DNA of 64,000 nt from Massilia niastensis DSM 21313 (GCF_000382345.1 NZ_KB908076.1:186001-250000); one strand, 5' to 3'. Positions 25,943-36,865 are shown, counted from the first letter of the stretch. Numbers and translations: made by a program. Notes: a model not told the origin generated them from the sequence alone.

Positions 25943-28789
25943 ATGACGTTCAAATTGAAGTCGCTGCCCTTCGCGATCACTTGCGCGATCGCCAGCGGCG
26001 CGCTCGCCGGCGCCGCTCCTGCCATTGCGCAGACCACGGAAACCGCAGGCGCGGCCCCGCAGCGCGTGGTCGTGACCGGCTCGCTGATCAGCCGTTCGGA
26101 CCTCGAAACCCCGAGCCCGATCCAGGTGATCACCGCCGAGGAAATGGTCAAGACCGGCAAGACCTCGATCGCGGAAATCCTGAGCGACCTGGCCGCCAAC
26201 GGCCAGGGCGCGCTCGGCACCGGCTTCCCCGGCGCCTTCGCCAACGGCGCCTCGGGCGTCTCGCTGCGCGGCCTGACCGTCGGCCTGACCCTGGTGCTGA
26301 TCGACGGCCACCGCATGGCGTCCTACCCGCTGTCGGACGATGGCCAGCGCTCCTTCGTCGACGTCTCGTCGATCCCGTTCGACCTGATCGACCGTGTCGA
26401 AGTCCTGAAGGACGGCGCATCGGCGCTGTACGGTTCGGACGCGGTGGCCGGCGTGGTCAACATCATCCTGAAGAAGAAATTCAATGGCACCCGCTTCAAT
26501 GCCGAGGCCGGCAATTCGCAGCACGGCGGCGGACGCACCAAGAAGGCGTCCATCACCACCGGTTTCGGTGACCTGGACGAGCAGGGCTACAACGTCTTCG
26601 CCAGCGTCGAATACCGCGACTCCGGTGCGATCAAGCTGTCGCAGCGCGACCACCGCGAGTGGGCCAGCGGCGACTACCGCTCGCGCGGCGGCTACGATGT
26701 GCGCCGCGGCATCCCGACTCCGCTGAACAGCTTCCTGACCGCGGCCAGCACCCCGTTCCTGTACAACGATACCGGCGCCGGCGGCGTCAACAATCCGGCC
26801 AACTACCAGTTCCTGGACCCGAGCTGCAACTTCCAGCTGTACCGCGCCGGCCAGTGCAGCGTGCGCGACACCTGGTCCTTCCTGCAGCCCGCGTCGGACA
26901 ACCTGAACATCCTGGTGGGCGCCACCAAGAAGCTGGGCGACAACTGGACGCTGTCCACGAAAGCCTCGATGTTCGAGCGTCACAGCGCCAACAACCGCGG
27001 CACACCGGCGACCTTCGCGCCGACCACCTTCGCCGGCACCACGACCTATGTGAACGGCAAGCTGACCCCGGGCGTGGGCCGCATCGCCAACACCCGCATC
27101 CCGGCCGCCAATCCGCTCAACAGGCTGGGCGCCCCGGCGCGCCTGTACGGCTACATCAACGAAGCCGGCGCAGCCACCTCGACCGACAACACCTCGCGCT
27201 CGACCCGCTTCGCCGCCGACCTGAACGGCAGCGCCATCGGCTGGGACGTGAATGCCGCGCTGGGCTACAGCAAGGTCAAGACCGAGATCGACTACAGCGG
27301 CTACATCGACCGTCCCGCGCTGCAGGCGGCCATCCTGAACGGCAGCTTCAATCCGCTCGGCGGCAACCATCCGGGCGTGATCGCCCAGGTCTCGCCACGC
27401 TTCTCGAACACCCTCGAGTCGGAAATGACCTACTTCGACGCCAGCGCCAGCCGCGAACTGATGCAGCTGGGCGAAGGCTCGCTCAAGGCGGCGGTCGGCG
27501 CGCACTGGCACAAGCGCGAGCAGAACTCGCCTGCGGCAGGTCCGACCCTGACCGGCCAGGTGGCCAACACCACGGCCTTCGTGGTCGGCGAGGAAACCAA
27601 CAGCGCCGTGTTCGCCGAACTGGGCGCGAATCCGATCAAGAGCCTGGAACTGAGCGCCTCGGCGCGCTACGACCACTACGACACCTATGGCAATTCGTTC
27701 ACGCCGGCGGCCAAGTTCAAGTGGTCGCCGTCGAGCAAGATCGCGCTGCGCGGCACCTTCGCCAAGGGCTTCCGCGCGCCGAACCCGGCCGAAGTGGGCA
27801 ACGCCGGTTCGTTCTTCCTGTTCAACGGCATCAACGATCCGATCCTGTGCGCGGACGGCAACCGCAACACCGCCGGCAACGTGCCGGCGGCCTGCGGCAT
27901 CCAGCCGACCTACGTGCAGACCACCGACAACGATGTCGAGCCGGAAAAGGCAAAGAGCTACACGCTGGGCCTGCTGGTCGAGCCGATCAAGGACATGTCG
28001 GTCATCGTCGACTACTACCGCATCAAGATGACCGGCCAGATCACCTCGGCCGTGACGGTGCCGGGCTTCACCCCGACCTGGGTGCGCAACCCGGTCGTGC
28101 CGATGGATATCTCGGACGGCAAGGGCGGCACCTTCGTCGGCACCCCGTCGGTCGGCACCATCGCCTACGGTCCGACGCCGTACATCAACGTCGGCGGCGT
28201 GGAAACCCATGGCGTCGAACTGGATTGGTCGTACCGCCTGCGCCTGGGCTCGCTGGGCAACCTGCGCACCAGCCTGAACTTCAACCACATGTTCGGCTAC
28301 GAGATCGATACCGGCAAGGAGAAGATCCAGCTGGCCGGCACCCACGGTCCTTCGGCGGTCGGCGGCAACACCGGCAATCCGAAGAACCGCGCCAACTTCA
28401 CGCTGGGCTGGGACCGTGGTCCGCTGAACATCACCACCACCGTGAACTGGGTCGACAAGTACTCGGCGCTCGATCCGTCGGTGGGCGCCACCGACTGCAA
28501 GACCGCGGCGCACGACGTGGCCGGACGCACCTTCTTCGACCTGAACGGCACGCCGATCAACTACTGCACCATCCGTTCGTTCGCGAGCACCAACCTGAAC
28601 GTCACCTACAAGCTCAGCGAAAACCTGATGCTGAAGGGCACGATCCTGAACGTGTTCGACCGCGAGCCGCCAGTCGACGTCGCCACCTACGGCAGCGCCG
28701 GCAACAACCTGAGCCAGTACAACTCGGCCATGCACCAGGCCGGCGCGGTTGGCCGCTACTTCAGCCTCGGCCTGAACTACACGTTCTAA
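25943..28789 (+). CDS. TonB-dependent receptor 2 (tandem copy)
   Basis: 948 residues, aligned with receptor 1 over the whole length with few gaps and mostly the same codons. The signal peptide, the QRVVVTGSL box, the plug and the LNYTF end are the same. Differences fall in small clusters (for example after FNAEAG, AGPTLTGQ, TDNDVEPEKAK and the TVPGF insertion), many probably in surface loops. This points to a recent tandem duplication with loop divergence, or gene conversion. ATG 25943 follows GAAGGAG; the same start as in copy 1 supports it. Ligand unknown. Confidence 0.92.
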   Translation: MTFKLKSLPFAITCAIASGALAGAAPAIAQTTETAGAAPQRVVVTGSLISRSDLETPSPIQVITAEEMVKTGKTSIAEILSDLAANGQGALGTGFPGAFANGASGVSLRGLTVGLTLVLIDGHRMASYPLSDDGQRSFVDVSSIPFDLIDRVEVLKDGASALYGSDAVAGVVNIILKKKFNGTRFNAEAGNSQHGGGRTKKASITTGFGDLDEQGYNVFASVEYRDSGAIKLSQRDHREWASGDYRSRGGYDVRRGIPTPLNSFLTAASTPFLYNDTGAGGVNNPANYQFLDPSCNFQLYRAGQCSVRDTWSFLQPASDNLNILVGATKKLGDNWTLSTKASMFERHSANNRGTPATFAPTTFAGTTTYVNGKLTPGVGRIANTRIPAANPLNRLGAPARLYGYINEAGAATSTDNTSRSTRFAADLNGSAIGWDVNAALGYSKVKTEIDYSGYIDRPALQAAILNGSFNPLGGNHPGVIAQVSPRFSNTLESEMTYFDASASRELMQLGEGSLKAAVGAHWHKREQNSPAAGPTLTGQVANTTAFVVGEETNSAVFAELGANPIKSLELSASARYDHYDTYGNSFTPAAKFKWSPSSKIALRGTFAKGFRAPNPAEVGNAGSFFLFNGINDPILCADGNRNTAGNVPAACGIQPTYVQTTDNDVEPEKAKSYTLGLLVEPIKDMSVIVDYYRIKMTGQITSAVTVPGFTPTWVRNPVVPMDISDGKGGTFVGTPSVGTIAYGPTPYINVGGVETHGVELDWSYRLRLGSLGNLRTSLNFNHMFGYEIDTGKEKIQLAGTHGPSAVGGNTGNPKNRANFTLGWDRGPLNITTTVNWVDKYSALDPSVGATDCKTAAHDVAGRTFFDLNGTPINYCTIRSFASTNLNVTYKLSENLMLKGTILNVFDREPPVDVATYGSAGNNLSQYNSAMHQAGAVGRYFSLGLNYTF

Positions 28790-28805
28790 CCGGGTAGTCG
28801 TCTAC

Positions 28806-28851
28806 AACCCCGGTGGCAGGTCAGCCTGCCACCGGGGTTTTTTTATTTTTT
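28806..28851 (+). terminator. Terminator of receptor 2
   Basis: AACCCCGGTGGCAGG and CCTGCCACCGGGGTT form a 15-bp perfect stem with a 4-nt loop, followed by a long T-rich run. Confidence 0.92.
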
Positions 28852-28861
28852 GGGTCGGGTT

Positions 28862-28890
28862 CGCGCGCCTACTATATATATAGGCGCGCG
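28862..28890. repeat. GC-clamped inverted repeat with TATATATA loop
   Basis: CGCGCGCCTA and TAGGCGCGCG flank CTATATATA. It begins just after the rsmE stop on the minus strand. It may act as a transcript end, though no T-tract follows. Confidence 0.45.
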
Positions 28891-28894
28891 CCGC

Positions 28895-29620
28895 CTAGAT
28901 CGCACCCCAGGCGCCGGCCAGGATCGCCAGCGCGGCCAGGCCGGCGGTCTCGGTGCGCAGCACGCGCGGCCCCATCGACAGCGCCAGCGCGCCGGCCGCC
29001 AGCGCCGCATCTTCTTCCTCGGCGGTGAAGCCGCCTTCGGGGCCGACCAGCAGGGTCACGGCCTGGGGCGGCGTGGCCTGCGCCCAGCCGGCCAGGGACT
29101 GGATGGCGCGCGGGCTCAGCAGGATACGGGGGCCATCGGCGGGGCTGGCCAGCCAGGGATGCAGGTCGGCCAGCGGATGCAGGCGCGCCAGCCGGTTGCG
29201 CCCGCTCTGCTCGGAGGCGGATACGACCACGCCTTCCCAGTGGGCCTGGCGCTTTTCGGCCCGTTCGCCCGAGAGCCGCACCACGCTGCGCCGGGCCGCC
29301 AGCGGCTGGATCGCCGCCGCGCCCAGTTCGACCGCCTTTTCGACGATCCAGTCCATCTTCGATCCTTCCGGCAGCGCCTGGGCCAGGGTGACGGGGTAGG
29401 GCGCCTCGACCTCGACCGCCTCGAAGGCGTCCAGCCGCGCGCTGGCGCGCTTCTTGCCGATCTCGGCCAGGGTGGCGCGGTACTGTCCGCCTTGTCCATT
29501 GAACAAGGTCAGCGCCGCGCCCGGTTGCAGGCGCACCACGTGCAGGTGGTGGGCGACCGGCTCCGGCAGGTCGATGGTGGCGCCTTCGGCGAGCGGCTGG
29601 GGACAGTAAAAACGGGGCAT
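28895..29620 (-). CDS. rsmE: 16S rRNA (uracil(1498)-N(3))-methyltransferase
   Basis: 241 residues of the SPOUT fold family. An N-terminal PUA-like part (MPRFYCPQPL, HHLHVVRLQPG) precedes the catalytic domain with KMDWIVEKAVELGAAAIQPL, SEQSGRNRLARLHP and the cofactor knot LLVGPEGGFTAEE and LGPRVLRTETA-like (SMGPRVLRTETAGLAA) segments. It methylates U1498 of 16S rRNA. The start is set at 29620, where the family begins; the frame opens 32 codons earlier. It is divergent from tkt. Confidence 0.95.
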   Translation of the reverse strand: MPRFYCPQPLAEGATIDLPEPVAHHLHVVRLQPGAALTLFNGQGGQYRATLAEIGKKRASARLDAFEAVEVEAPYPVTLAQALPEGSKMDWIVEKAVELGAAAIQPLAARRSVVRLSGERAEKRQAHWEGVVVSASEQSGRNRLARLHPLADLHPWLASPADGPRILLSPRAIQSLAGWAQATPPQAVTLLVGPEGGFTAEEEDAALAAGALALSMGPRVLRTETAGLAALAILAGAWGAI

Positions 29621-29758
29621 GCAGGACCTGGGGATGAGGAACAAAAGCTGCATTTTAATTCGGCAGCACACTGGTCTGGTAAAATAACGGGCTACGGCCA
29701 GCTCCATCGCCACCAAATTCCATTCCCTGCCTATTCCTGTTCATCGCACCGTTAATCC

Positions 29759-31756
29759 ATGAAACCTACGCAAACCACCACCATGATGGCCAACGCGATC
29801 CGCGCGCTGGCGATGGACGCTGTCCAGAAAGCCAACTCGGGCCACCCGGGCATGCCAATGGGCATGGCCGAGATCGCCGTTGCGCTGTGGGACAAGCACT
29901 ACCGCCACAACCCGGCCAATCCGGGCTGGATGAACCGCGACCGTTTCCTGCTCTCGAACGGCCATGGCTCGATGCTGCACTATTCGCTGCTGCACCTGGC
30001 GGGCTACGACGTCTCGATGGACGACCTGCGCGACTTCCGCCAGCTGCACTCGAAGACCCCGGGCCACCCGGAAGTCGGCATCACCCCCGGCGTCGAGACC
30101 ACCACCGGCCCGCTGGGCCAGGGTATCGCGAACTCGGTCGGCATGGCGCTGGCCGAGTGGCTGCTGTCGTATGAATTCAACCGCCCCGGCTACGAGGTGG
30201 TGGACCACTACACCTACGCCTTCCTGGGCGACGGCTGCCTGATGGAAGGCATCTCGCACGAAGTGGCCTCGCTGGCCGGCACCCTGCGCCTGAACAAGCT
30301 GATCTGGCTGTACGACGACAACGGCATCTCGATCGACGGCCGTGTCGAAGGCTGGTTCACCGACGACACCCAGAAGCGCTTCGAGTCCTACGGCTGGAAC
30401 GTGATCCCGAAGGTGGACGGCCACGACGTCGCCGCCGTGTCGGCAGCCATCGAGCAGGCCAAGGCGTCGGACCGTCCGACCCTGATCTGCTGCAAGACCA
30501 TCATCGGCAAGGGCTCGCCCAACCTGGAAGGCGGCGACAAGGTCCACGGCGCCCCGCTGGGCGACAAGGAAATCGCCGCGGTGCGCCAGCACCTGGTGTG
30601 GGATCCGATCCCGTTCGACATCCCGGCCGACCTGTACGCAGCCTGGGACGCCAAGGAACGCGGCGCCAAGCTGGAAGGCGAGTGGAACACCCTGTTCGGC
30701 GCCTACCGCGACGCCCACCCGCAGCTGGCCGCCGAATTCGAGCGCCGCATGAAGGGTGAACTGCCGGGCAACTTCAGCGAGGTGCTGGACGCCGCCATCG
30801 CAGCCTGCGTCGACAAGAAGGAAACCATCGCCACCCGCAAGGCGAGCCAGAACGCGATCCAGGCGCTGGCCCCGAGCCTGCCGGAATTCCTGGGCGGCTC
30901 GGCCGACCTGACCGGCTCGAACCTGACCAACTGGAAGGAATCGCTGGCGGTGCGTTCGGGCATCCCGGGCAACCACATCAACTACGGCGTGCGCGAATTC
31001 GGCATGGCCGCGATCCAGAACGGCGTGGCCCTGCACGGCGGCTTCATCCCGTTCGGCGCGACCTTCCTGACCTTCTCGGACTACAGCCGCAACGCGCTGC
31101 GCATGGCGGCCCTGATGAAGATCCGTTCGATCTCGGTGTTCACCCACGACTCGATCGGCCTGGGCGAAGACGGCCCGACCCACCAGTCGATCGAGCACGT
31201 CTCGTCGCTGCGCCTGATCCCGGGCCTGGACAACTGGCGTCCGTGCGACACCGTCGAATCGGCGGTGGCATGGGGCGCGGCGGTGCAGCGCAAGGACGGC
31301 CCGACGACCCTGATCTTCTCGCGCCAGAACCTGCCGTACATGGAACGTGACGCGGCCCAGGTCGCGAACGTCGCCAGGGGCGGCTACGTGCTGCGCGACG
31401 CGGCCGACGCAAAAGTCATCCTGATCGCGACCGGTTCGGAAGTCGAACTGGCGGTCAAGGCGGCCGACGCGCTGGCAGGCGAGGGCATCGCCGCGCGCGT
31501 GGTCTCGATCCCGTCGACCGACGTGTTCGAGCGCCAGGACGCCGGCTACAAGGCGAGCGTGCTGCCGCGCGGCGTGCCGCGTGTTGCCATCGAGGCAGGC
31601 GTGACCGATTTCTGGTACAAGTATGTCGGCCTGGAAGGGGCGGTGGTCGGTATCGACACCTTCGGCGAATCGGCTCCGGCGCCGGTGCTGTTCAAGCACT
31701 TCGGCTTCACCGTCGAGAACGTGGTCGCCAAGGCCAAGGCTGTCATCGCAGCGTAA
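29759..31756 (+). CDS. tkt: Transketolase
   Basis: 665 residues, the full length of the family. Thiamine diphosphate enzyme of the pentose phosphate and Calvin-type carbon exchange. Motifs: [13 protein letters not shown] (28-40), [28 protein letters not shown], and the ThDP/Mg site [12 protein letters not shown] with the N in DDNGISIDG. The pyrimidine domain has [13 protein letters not shown] and the C-terminal domain a GSEVELAV stretch. It is followed after 89 bp by gap, a likely carbon-metabolism transcription unit. Confidence 0.97.
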   Translation: MKPTQTTTMMANAIRALAMDAVQKANSGHPGMPMGMAEIAVALWDKHYRHNPANPGWMNRDRFLLSNGHGSMLHYSLLHLAGYDVSMDDLRDFRQLHSKTPGHPEVGITPGVETTTGPLGQGIANSVGMALAEWLLSYEFNRPGYEVVDHYTYAFLGDGCLMEGISHEVASLAGTLRLNKLIWLYDDNGISIDGRVEGWFTDDTQKRFESYGWNVIPKVDGHDVAAVSAAIEQAKASDRPTLICCKTIIGKGSPNLEGGDKVHGAPLGDKEIAAVRQHLVWDPIPFDIPADLYAAWDAKERGAKLEGEWNTLFGAYRDAHPQLAAEFERRMKGELPGNFSEVLDAAIAACVDKKETIATRKASQNAIQALAPSLPEFLGGSADLTGSNLTNWKESLAVRSGIPGNHINYGVREFGMAAIQNGVALHGGFIPFGATFLTFSDYSRNALRMAALMKIRSISVFTHDSIGLGEDGPTHQSIEHVSSLRLIPGLDNWRPCDTVESAVAWGAAVQRKDGPTTLIFSRQNLPYMERDAAQVANVARGGYVLRDAADAKVILIATGSEVELAVKAADALAGEGIAARVVSIPSTDVFERQDAGYKASVLPRGVPRVAIEAGVTDFWYKYVGLEGAVVGIDTFGESAPAPVLFKHFGFTVENVVAKAKAVIAA

Positions 31757-31764
31757 ATGCCGCC

Positions 31765-31795
31765 AGGGCGGGGCGCCGCAGAGGTGCCCCGCCCT
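31765..31795 (+). terminator. Hairpin between tkt and gap
   Basis: AGGGCGGGGC and GCCCCGCCCT form a 10-bp stem with an 11-nt loop. A T-run (TTTTTTTT, 31821-31828) occurs 25 nt later rather than directly. It may attenuate or protect the tkt transcript. Confidence 0.4.
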
Positions 31796-31845
31796 GAAGT
31801 TCTTCCGTAGGGAAAAAGGTTTTTTTTCTAATCAGGAGCAGAGTA

Positions 31846-32859
31846 ATGACGATTAAAGTTGCAATCAATGGTTATGGCCGCATCGGCCGCAACGTCCTGC
31901 GCGCTTTCTACGAAGGCGGCAAGAAACAGGACATCCAGATCGTGGCGATCAACGACCTGGGCAACGCAGAATCGAACGCCCACCTGACCCGTTACGACAC
32001 CGCGCACGGCAAGTTCCCGGGCACCGTCACGGTCGATGGCGACAAGATGATCGTCAATGGCGATCCGATCCGCGTGTTCGCGCAGCGTAACCCGGCCGAA
32101 ATCCCGTGGGGCGAGCTGGGCGTGGACGTGGTCCTGGAGTGCACCGGTTTCTTCACCACCAAAGAGAAGGCATCGGCCCACCTGAAGGGCGGCGCCAAGA
32201 AGGTCATCATCTCGGCGCCGGGCGGCAAGGACGTGGACGCGACCATCGTGTTCGGCGTCAACCAGGACGTGCTGAAGAGCACCGACACCGTGATCTCGAA
32301 CGCATCCTGCACCACCAACTGCCTGGCCCCGCTGGTCAAGCCGCTGCATGAAGCCATCGGCCTGGAAACCGGCCTGATGACCACCGTGCACGCCTACACC
32401 AACGACCAGGTGCTGTCCGACGTGATGCACGAAGACCTGCGCCGCGCGCGTTCGGCCACCCAGTCGATGATCCCGACCAAGACCGGTGCCGCCGCCGCGG
32501 TCGGCCTGGTGCTGCCTGAGCTGAATGGCAAGCTGGACGGCTTCGCGATCCGCGTCCCGACCATCAACGTCTCGCTGGTCGACCTGACCTTCATCGCCAA
32601 GCGCGACACCACCGTGGAAGAAGTCAACCAGCTGATGAAGGCGGCAGCGGAAGAGGGCGCCCTGAAAGGCATCCTGACCTACCAGACCGAACCGCTGGTC
32701 TCGATCGACTTCAACCACAACCCGGCATCGTCGAACTTCGACGCGACCCTGACCAAGGTGTCGGGCCGCCTGGTGAAGGTGTCGTCGTGGTACGACAACG
32801 AGTGGGGCTTCTCGAACCGCATGCTCGACACCACTGTCGCGCTGATGAACGCGAAGTAA
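31846..32859 (+). CDS. gap: Glyceraldehyde-3-phosphate dehydrogenase, type I
   Basis: 337 residues. The NAD(P) fold begins with [14 protein letters not shown]. Catalytic Cys155 lies in [12 protein letters not shown]. The catalytic His is in the [10 protein letters not shown] segment, and the C-terminus has [11 protein letters not shown]. It interconverts glyceraldehyde 3-phosphate and 1,3-bisphosphoglycerate. AGGAG is 8 nt before the ATG. It is downstream of tkt and ends at a shared terminator with the opposing map gene. Confidence 0.97.
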   Translation: MTIKVAINGYGRIGRNVLRAFYEGGKKQDIQIVAINDLGNAESNAHLTRYDTAHGKFPGTVTVDGDKMIVNGDPIRVFAQRNPAEIPWGELGVDVVLECTGFFTTKEKASAHLKGGAKKVIISAPGGKDVDATIVFGVNQDVLKSTDTVISNASCTTNCLAPLVKPLHEAIGLETGLMTTVHAYTNDQVLSDVMHEDLRRARSATQSMIPTKTGAAAAVGLVLPELNGKLDGFAIRVPTINVSLVDLTFIAKRDTTVEEVNQLMKAAAEEGALKGILTYQTEPLVSIDFNHNPASSNFDATLTKVSGRLVKVSSWYDNEWGFSNRMLDTTVALMNAK

Positions 32860-32881
32860 TCCACGGCCAAGGCCAAAAAGG

Positions 32882-32910
32882 AAAGCGCCCTGCGGGGCGC
32901 TTTTCTTTTG
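32882..32910. terminator. Bidirectional terminator between gap and map
   Basis: AAAGCGCCC-tgcg-GGGCGCTTT followed by TCTTTT on the plus strand, with AAAAAGG before it, so it can serve both converging genes. Confidence 0.85.
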
Positions 32911-32930
32911 GTCTGCGGGTCAGGAAGAAC

Positions 32931-33692
32931 TTACTTGCCCGGCCATGGCGTCAGGATCTCCGCGCCGTTCTTCGTCACCGCAATCATGTGCTCCCACTGC
33001 GCCGACAGGGAGCCGTCGCGCGTCATCACGGTCCAGCCATCCTCCAGCTGCACCACGTCTTCCGCGCCGATATTGATCATCGGCTCGATGGTGAAGGTCA
33101 TGCCCTCCTTGAGCAGCAGCCCGGTGTTCGGACGCCCGTAGTGCAGCACCTGCGGTTCCTCGTGGTAGACGCGGCCGATGCCGTGGCCGCAGTAGTCGCG
33201 CACCACCGAGTAGCCCGCGGCTTCGGCCAGCTTCTGGATCGCGTGGCCGACGTCGCCCAGGCGTGCGCCGGGGCGCACCGCGCGGATGCCCGCCATCATG
33301 GCGTCATAGGTGGTCTCGACCAGGCGCTGCGCCTCGGGGCTCGGGGTGCCGGCGAAGTACATGCGGCTGGTGTCGCCGTGCCAGCCGTCCTTGATCACGG
33401 TGACATCGATATTGATGATGTCGCCGTCCTTGAGCACTTCCTTCTCGCTCGGGATGCCGTGGCAGACCACGCCGTTGATCGAGGTGCACAGGGTCTTCGG
33501 GAAGCCGTGGTAGCCGACATTGGCCGGGGTCGCCTTCTGCACCTTGCGGATGTAGTCGTGGCAGCGGCGGTCCAGTTCCTCGGTCGACACGCCCGGGACG
33601 ACGTATTCGCCGATCATTTCCAGCACTTCGGCCGCCAGCCGGCCCGCCACGCGCATCTTGGCCAGGTCTTTGTCGTTCTTGAGTTTGATCAT
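32931..33692 (-). CDS. map: Methionine aminopeptidase, type I
   Basis: 253 residues. It removes the initiator methionine from new proteins. The metal ligands of the pita-bread fold are visible: IDVTVIKDGWHGDTSR (two Asp), YCGHGIG (His), FTIEPM (Glu) and SAQWEHM (Glu). GYHGFPKTLC supplies the substrate His. The start at 33692 gives MIKLKNDKDLAKM, the family N-terminus; the frame runs upstream to 33806 with unlikely sequence. There is no Shine-Dalgarno: the start is preceded by a T-tract of a terminator-like hairpin only 7 nt away. Confidence 0.95.
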   Translation of the reverse strand: MIKLKNDKDLAKMRVAGRLAAEVLEMIGEYVVPGVSTEELDRRCHDYIRKVQKATPANVGYHGFPKTLCTSINGVVCHGIPSEKEVLKDGDIINIDVTVIKDGWHGDTSRMYFAGTPSPEAQRLVETTYDAMMAGIRAVRPGARLGDVGHAIQKLAEAAGYSVVRDYCGHGIGRVYHEEPQVLHYGRPNTGLLLKEGMTFTIEPMINIGAEDVVQLEDGWTVMTRDGSLSAQWEHMIAVTKNGAEILTPWPGK

Positions 33693-33699
33693 CGCATGC

Positions 33700-33727
33700 A
33701 AAAAAAAAGCGCCGGCCAACGGCCGGC
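33700..33727 (-). terminator. Strong terminator-like hairpin directly before the map start codon
   Basis: On the minus strand GCCGGCC-gtt-GGCCGGC-GC is followed by nine T residues and then, 7 nt on, the map ATG. It could end transcripts from receptor 3 or be an attenuator in the map leader. Confidence 0.75.
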
Positions 33728-33777
33728 AAGCCGCCATGATACCTTGTCGCGCGCAAGCGGTGGCGCGGGAGTGGAAA

Positions 33778-33806
33778 ATGCCCGCCCGGCATGGCCGGAC
33801 GGGCAT
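33778..33806 (-). terminator. Hairpin after receptor 3
   Basis: ATGCCCGcCCGGC and GCCGGaCGGGCAT form a 12-bp stem with one mismatch, about 45 nt after the receptor 3 stop; the minus strand then has TTTTCC. A likely transcript end. Confidence 0.6.
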
Positions 33807-33849
33807 CGATCAGGCGTCCAGCCCGGCCCTTGCGGACCGGGAGTACTGC

Positions 33850-36741
33850 TTAGAACGACTGGGTGTAGCGGACGTAGACGAAGCGGTCCAGCGGCAGGTC
33901 GGCGTCGACCGGTGCGGCATCGGCGCCGCCGCGGTAGGTCACGCGCGGGCCCTTGTCGAACAGGTTGTTGATGCCGAGTGCGATGCGGCCGTTCCACGGG
34001 GTCTTGTAGCCCACGTTGACGTCGTGGTAGGTCAGCGAGCCGAGCTTGTTCACGCCGGTGCCCCATTCGCCCTTGTCGTTCAGGCGGTTGCACTCGATGC
34101 CGGCTTGCACGTCCCAGCACTCGTCGTTCACGCCGCTCTGGTAGCGCGCGGTCCAGGTGGCGCTCCAGTTGCCCAGGCTCCAGTCCAGCGACATGTTCGA
34201 CTTCACGCGGTTGTAGAAGTAGTCGCCCGCACGGTTATACCACTGCGCGTCCGCCGAATTCTTGACCATGTACGAGTCGACGTACGAGGTTTCGCTGCGC
34301 ACGGTGAACTGGCCGTACTGGGTGCGCGGCAGGCGGTAGCCGAGCGCCACGTCGAAGCCTTCGGTCTTCAGCTGGCCCAGGTTGGCGTTGCCGCGCGACA
34401 GGTTGATGATGGCGCCGGTCGCCGGATCGCGCTTGATCGCGTTGCAGAACGAACCCACGCCCTGGATGTAGCACTGCTCGACGACGTAGTTCGCGGAGAT
34501 CTCGCTGATGCGGTTGTCGACCTTGATGTTGTACCAGTCCACCGCTGCCGAGAAGCCCGGCAGCCAGGACGGGCTGTAGACCAGGCCCAGGGTCGCGGTG
34601 GTGGCGGTTTCCGGTTGCAGCGAGGAATTGCCGGCGCCGGCCTGGAACGGGCTGCCGCCCTGGGCGCCGCCGACGCTCTTGATCGGAGCGCCGGTCTGGT
34701 CGATCTGGCGGAAGTTGTTCGGCACGCCCGCGGCCAGGCAGCGCGCCAGCACGCCCGGGTTGCGGCCGGCTTCGCCGAATCGGGTGTCGCAGGCGTCCAG
34801 GTAGGTGTCGTACGACTGGGTGCCGCCACCGAAGGTATCGCCCACGGTCGGCGCACGGAAGCCTTCGGCATAGGTACCGCGGGTCAGGATGTCCTTGACC
34901 GGCTTGTACATGAAGCTGATCTTGCTGTTGGTCGTGTTGCCGAAGTTGCTGTAGTCCGAGTAGCGGGTGGCCAGGTTGAAGCTCAGGTGTTCGGCGAAGC
35001 GCACGTTCTTCAGCACCGGGATGTTCGCTTCCAGGTAGGCTTCGCGCACGATGTACTTGCCGAAGGTCGGGTTGCCCGCCAGGTCGGTCGAGAAGCCGGA
35101 TTGCGCGAACTGGTCAGGACGGTCGTAGCCTTCGACTTCGCGGTGCTCGACACCGCCCGCGACCGCGAGCGCGCCGGCCGGCAGCTGCAGCACTTCACCG
35201 GAGAGATCGAGGTTGGCGCTGCTGACCTTGCTGCCGAAGCTGGCCTGGCCGTTGGACATCACATAGGCCAGCGCTTCCGGCGTCGAGGCCGACGGGCCGC
35301 CCAGGATGTTGAACGGCACGCACTCTGCCAGCGCGATCGGCTTGCCCGGAGTGCCGCACTGGATCTGGCCGGACGCGTTCCGGAACGACGGTCCCAGCGC
35401 CTTCTTCAGGTTGAACAGGTTGAGGTTGCCGGTGCTGTTGGAGGTGCCCGACACCTCGTTGTAGTTGTAGGCGGCGCTCCAGTTCCACGGCAGGCCGCGC
35501 AGCTCGAAGTTGCCTTCCAGTGCGGCATCCAGGTGCAGGGTGCGGCTTTCGTTCTCGGTCACGCGCGGCACTTCGATCGTGCGGCGGTTGAAGAACAGAT
35601 CCTGGCCATTGCCGGCGCCCGCTACCTGGTTGCCGTATGGATTCCAGTAGTGGTCCTTGTCGACATAGACGGGGAAGCCCGGCTGGCTGTCCGAGCGCAG
35701 CGGGTAGCCGGCCAGCTGCTGGGTCGACTTGCGCTGCGAGTACATCGCGGTGGTGCTGAGGGTGATGTCCTTCGGCAGCTGGATCCGGCCCTTGGTGAAG
35801 ATCGTGTCCAGCTTGTTCGGCATGATGAACGTCGTGTCCTGCGACGTGTTGTAGCGGTCGTCAGCGCCGGTGCCGGTCGCGTGGTAGTTGGCCGGGTTGC
35901 GCGGGTCGGCGCCGACGCCCTTGCCGTCATAGCTGCCGGTGTGGTTCAGGACCTTGTTGAAACCGGTGCCCGGGCCGCCGTTGGCGGCGACCGGACGGAT
36001 CTGGCCCCATGGGCCGACGCCCAGGCCTGCGGTCGGGTGGTTCGGGCCGCCGGTGGTCGAGGTGATGTTGCGGGTGCCCGGCCAGACCGCGCCCTGGGTG
36101 GTGTGCGACAGGCCGAACATCAGCGAGGCCTTGTCGTCGCCGGCGCCATAGGTCAGCGAGAAGTCCTTGTTGCGGCCGTCGGCCTTTTCGTTGGCGCCGG
36201 TGTACAGGCTGATCTGGCCGCCGGTCAGCGATTTCTTCAGGATGATGTTGACCACGCCCGCGATCGCGTCCGAGCCGTAGATCGACGAGGCGCCGTCCTT
36301 CAGGACTTCGATGCGCTCGATCATGGCTGCCGGCACGGTGGAGACGTCGGTGAAGCCGTCCACGGTCTGGGTCCAGCGCTTGCCGTCCACCAGCACCAGC
36401 AGGCGCTTCGATTCCAGGTTGCGCAGGTTGATGTACTGGCCGCCGCTTTCGCGGTTGCTGTTCAGGGCGCCGCCCTTGCTGAAGGCCGGTTCGCCGCCTG
36501 CCGACGACAGGTTGCTCAGGATGTCGCCAACGGTGACCAGGCCGCTCTTCTGGATCTGTTCCTGGCTCATCACCTGGATCGGTTGCGCGGTTTCCAGGTC
36601 GACCTGGCGGATGCGCGAGCCGGTGACTTCGACGCGCTGCAGTGGCTGCCCGGCTTCCTGGGCGGTGGCAACGTGCATGCCGAGGGTCATGCCGCCCAGG
36701 CAGATCGCGCGGATCGACCGGGACAAAGTTTTTTCCATCAT
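33850..36741 (-). CDS. TonB-dependent receptor 3
   Basis: 963 residues. The signal peptide [17 protein letters not shown] ends near residue 28 (ATAQ). The TonB-box region is [11 protein letters not shown] at 35-45. The plug has [23 protein letters not shown]. The end is VRYTQSF with terminal Phe. Paired cysteines occur in probable loops (ACDTRFG...ARC and [11 protein letters not shown]). It is the first of a tandem set of three relatives (receptors 3-5), each with its own promoter. Start 36741 or 36738 (MM). No regulators or substrate-processing genes are adjacent; ligand unknown. Confidence 0.92.
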   Translation of the reverse strand: MMEKTLSRSIRAICLGGMTLGMHVATAQEAGQPLQRVEVTGSRIRQVDLETAQPIQVMSQEQIQKSGLVTVGDILSNLSSAGGEPAFSKGGALNSNRESGGQYINLRNLESKRLLVLVDGKRWTQTVDGFTDVSTVPAAMIERIEVLKDGASSIYGSDAIAGVVNIILKKSLTGGQISLYTGANEKADGRNKDFSLTYGAGDDKASLMFGLSHTTQGAVWPGTRNITSTTGGPNHPTAGLGVGPWGQIRPVAANGGPGTGFNKVLNHTGSYDGKGVGADPRNPANYHATGTGADDRYNTSQDTTFIMPNKLDTIFTKGRIQLPKDITLSTTAMYSQRKSTQQLAGYPLRSDSQPGFPVYVDKDHYWNPYGNQVAGAGNGQDLFFNRRTIEVPRVTENESRTLHLDAALEGNFELRGLPWNWSAAYNYNEVSGTSNSTGNLNLFNLKKALGPSFRNASGQIQCGTPGKPIALAECVPFNILGGPSASTPEALAYVMSNGQASFGSKVSSANLDLSGEVLQLPAGALAVAGGVEHREVEGYDRPDQFAQSGFSTDLAGNPTFGKYIVREAYLEANIPVLKNVRFAEHLSFNLATRYSDYSNFGNTTNSKISFMYKPVKDILTRGTYAEGFRAPTVGDTFGGGTQSYDTYLDACDTRFGEAGRNPGVLARCLAAGVPNNFRQIDQTGAPIKSVGGAQGGSPFQAGAGNSSLQPETATTATLGLVYSPSWLPGFSAAVDWYNIKVDNRISEISANYVVEQCYIQGVGSFCNAIKRDPATGAIINLSRGNANLGQLKTEGFDVALGYRLPRTQYGQFTVRSETSYVDSYMVKNSADAQWYNRAGDYFYNRVKSNMSLDWSLGNWSATWTARYQSGVNDECWDVQAGIECNRLNDKGEWGTGVNKLGSLTYHDVNVGYKTPWNGRIALGINNLFDKGPRVTYRGGADAAPVDADLPLDRFVYVRYTQSF

Positions 36742-36865
36742 TTACAAATTTCTCCGAGTGTTGAACATGGCAAAGCCAGTCCCCCTGGCTGTTGCCACGG
36801 TGACAAAGTCACAAAGGTCCTCGAAATTTCTTTTCCGGGGTTAGGTAAAAAATTTCGAGGCGGCA

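Noticed and set aside
22421..28735. Two very long minus-strand open frames (about 950-990 codons) opposite receptors 1 and 2
   Set aside because: They mirror the codon bias of the high-GC receptor genes; their products are His/Val/Arg-rich with no domains. Similar antisense frames lie opposite receptors 3-8.
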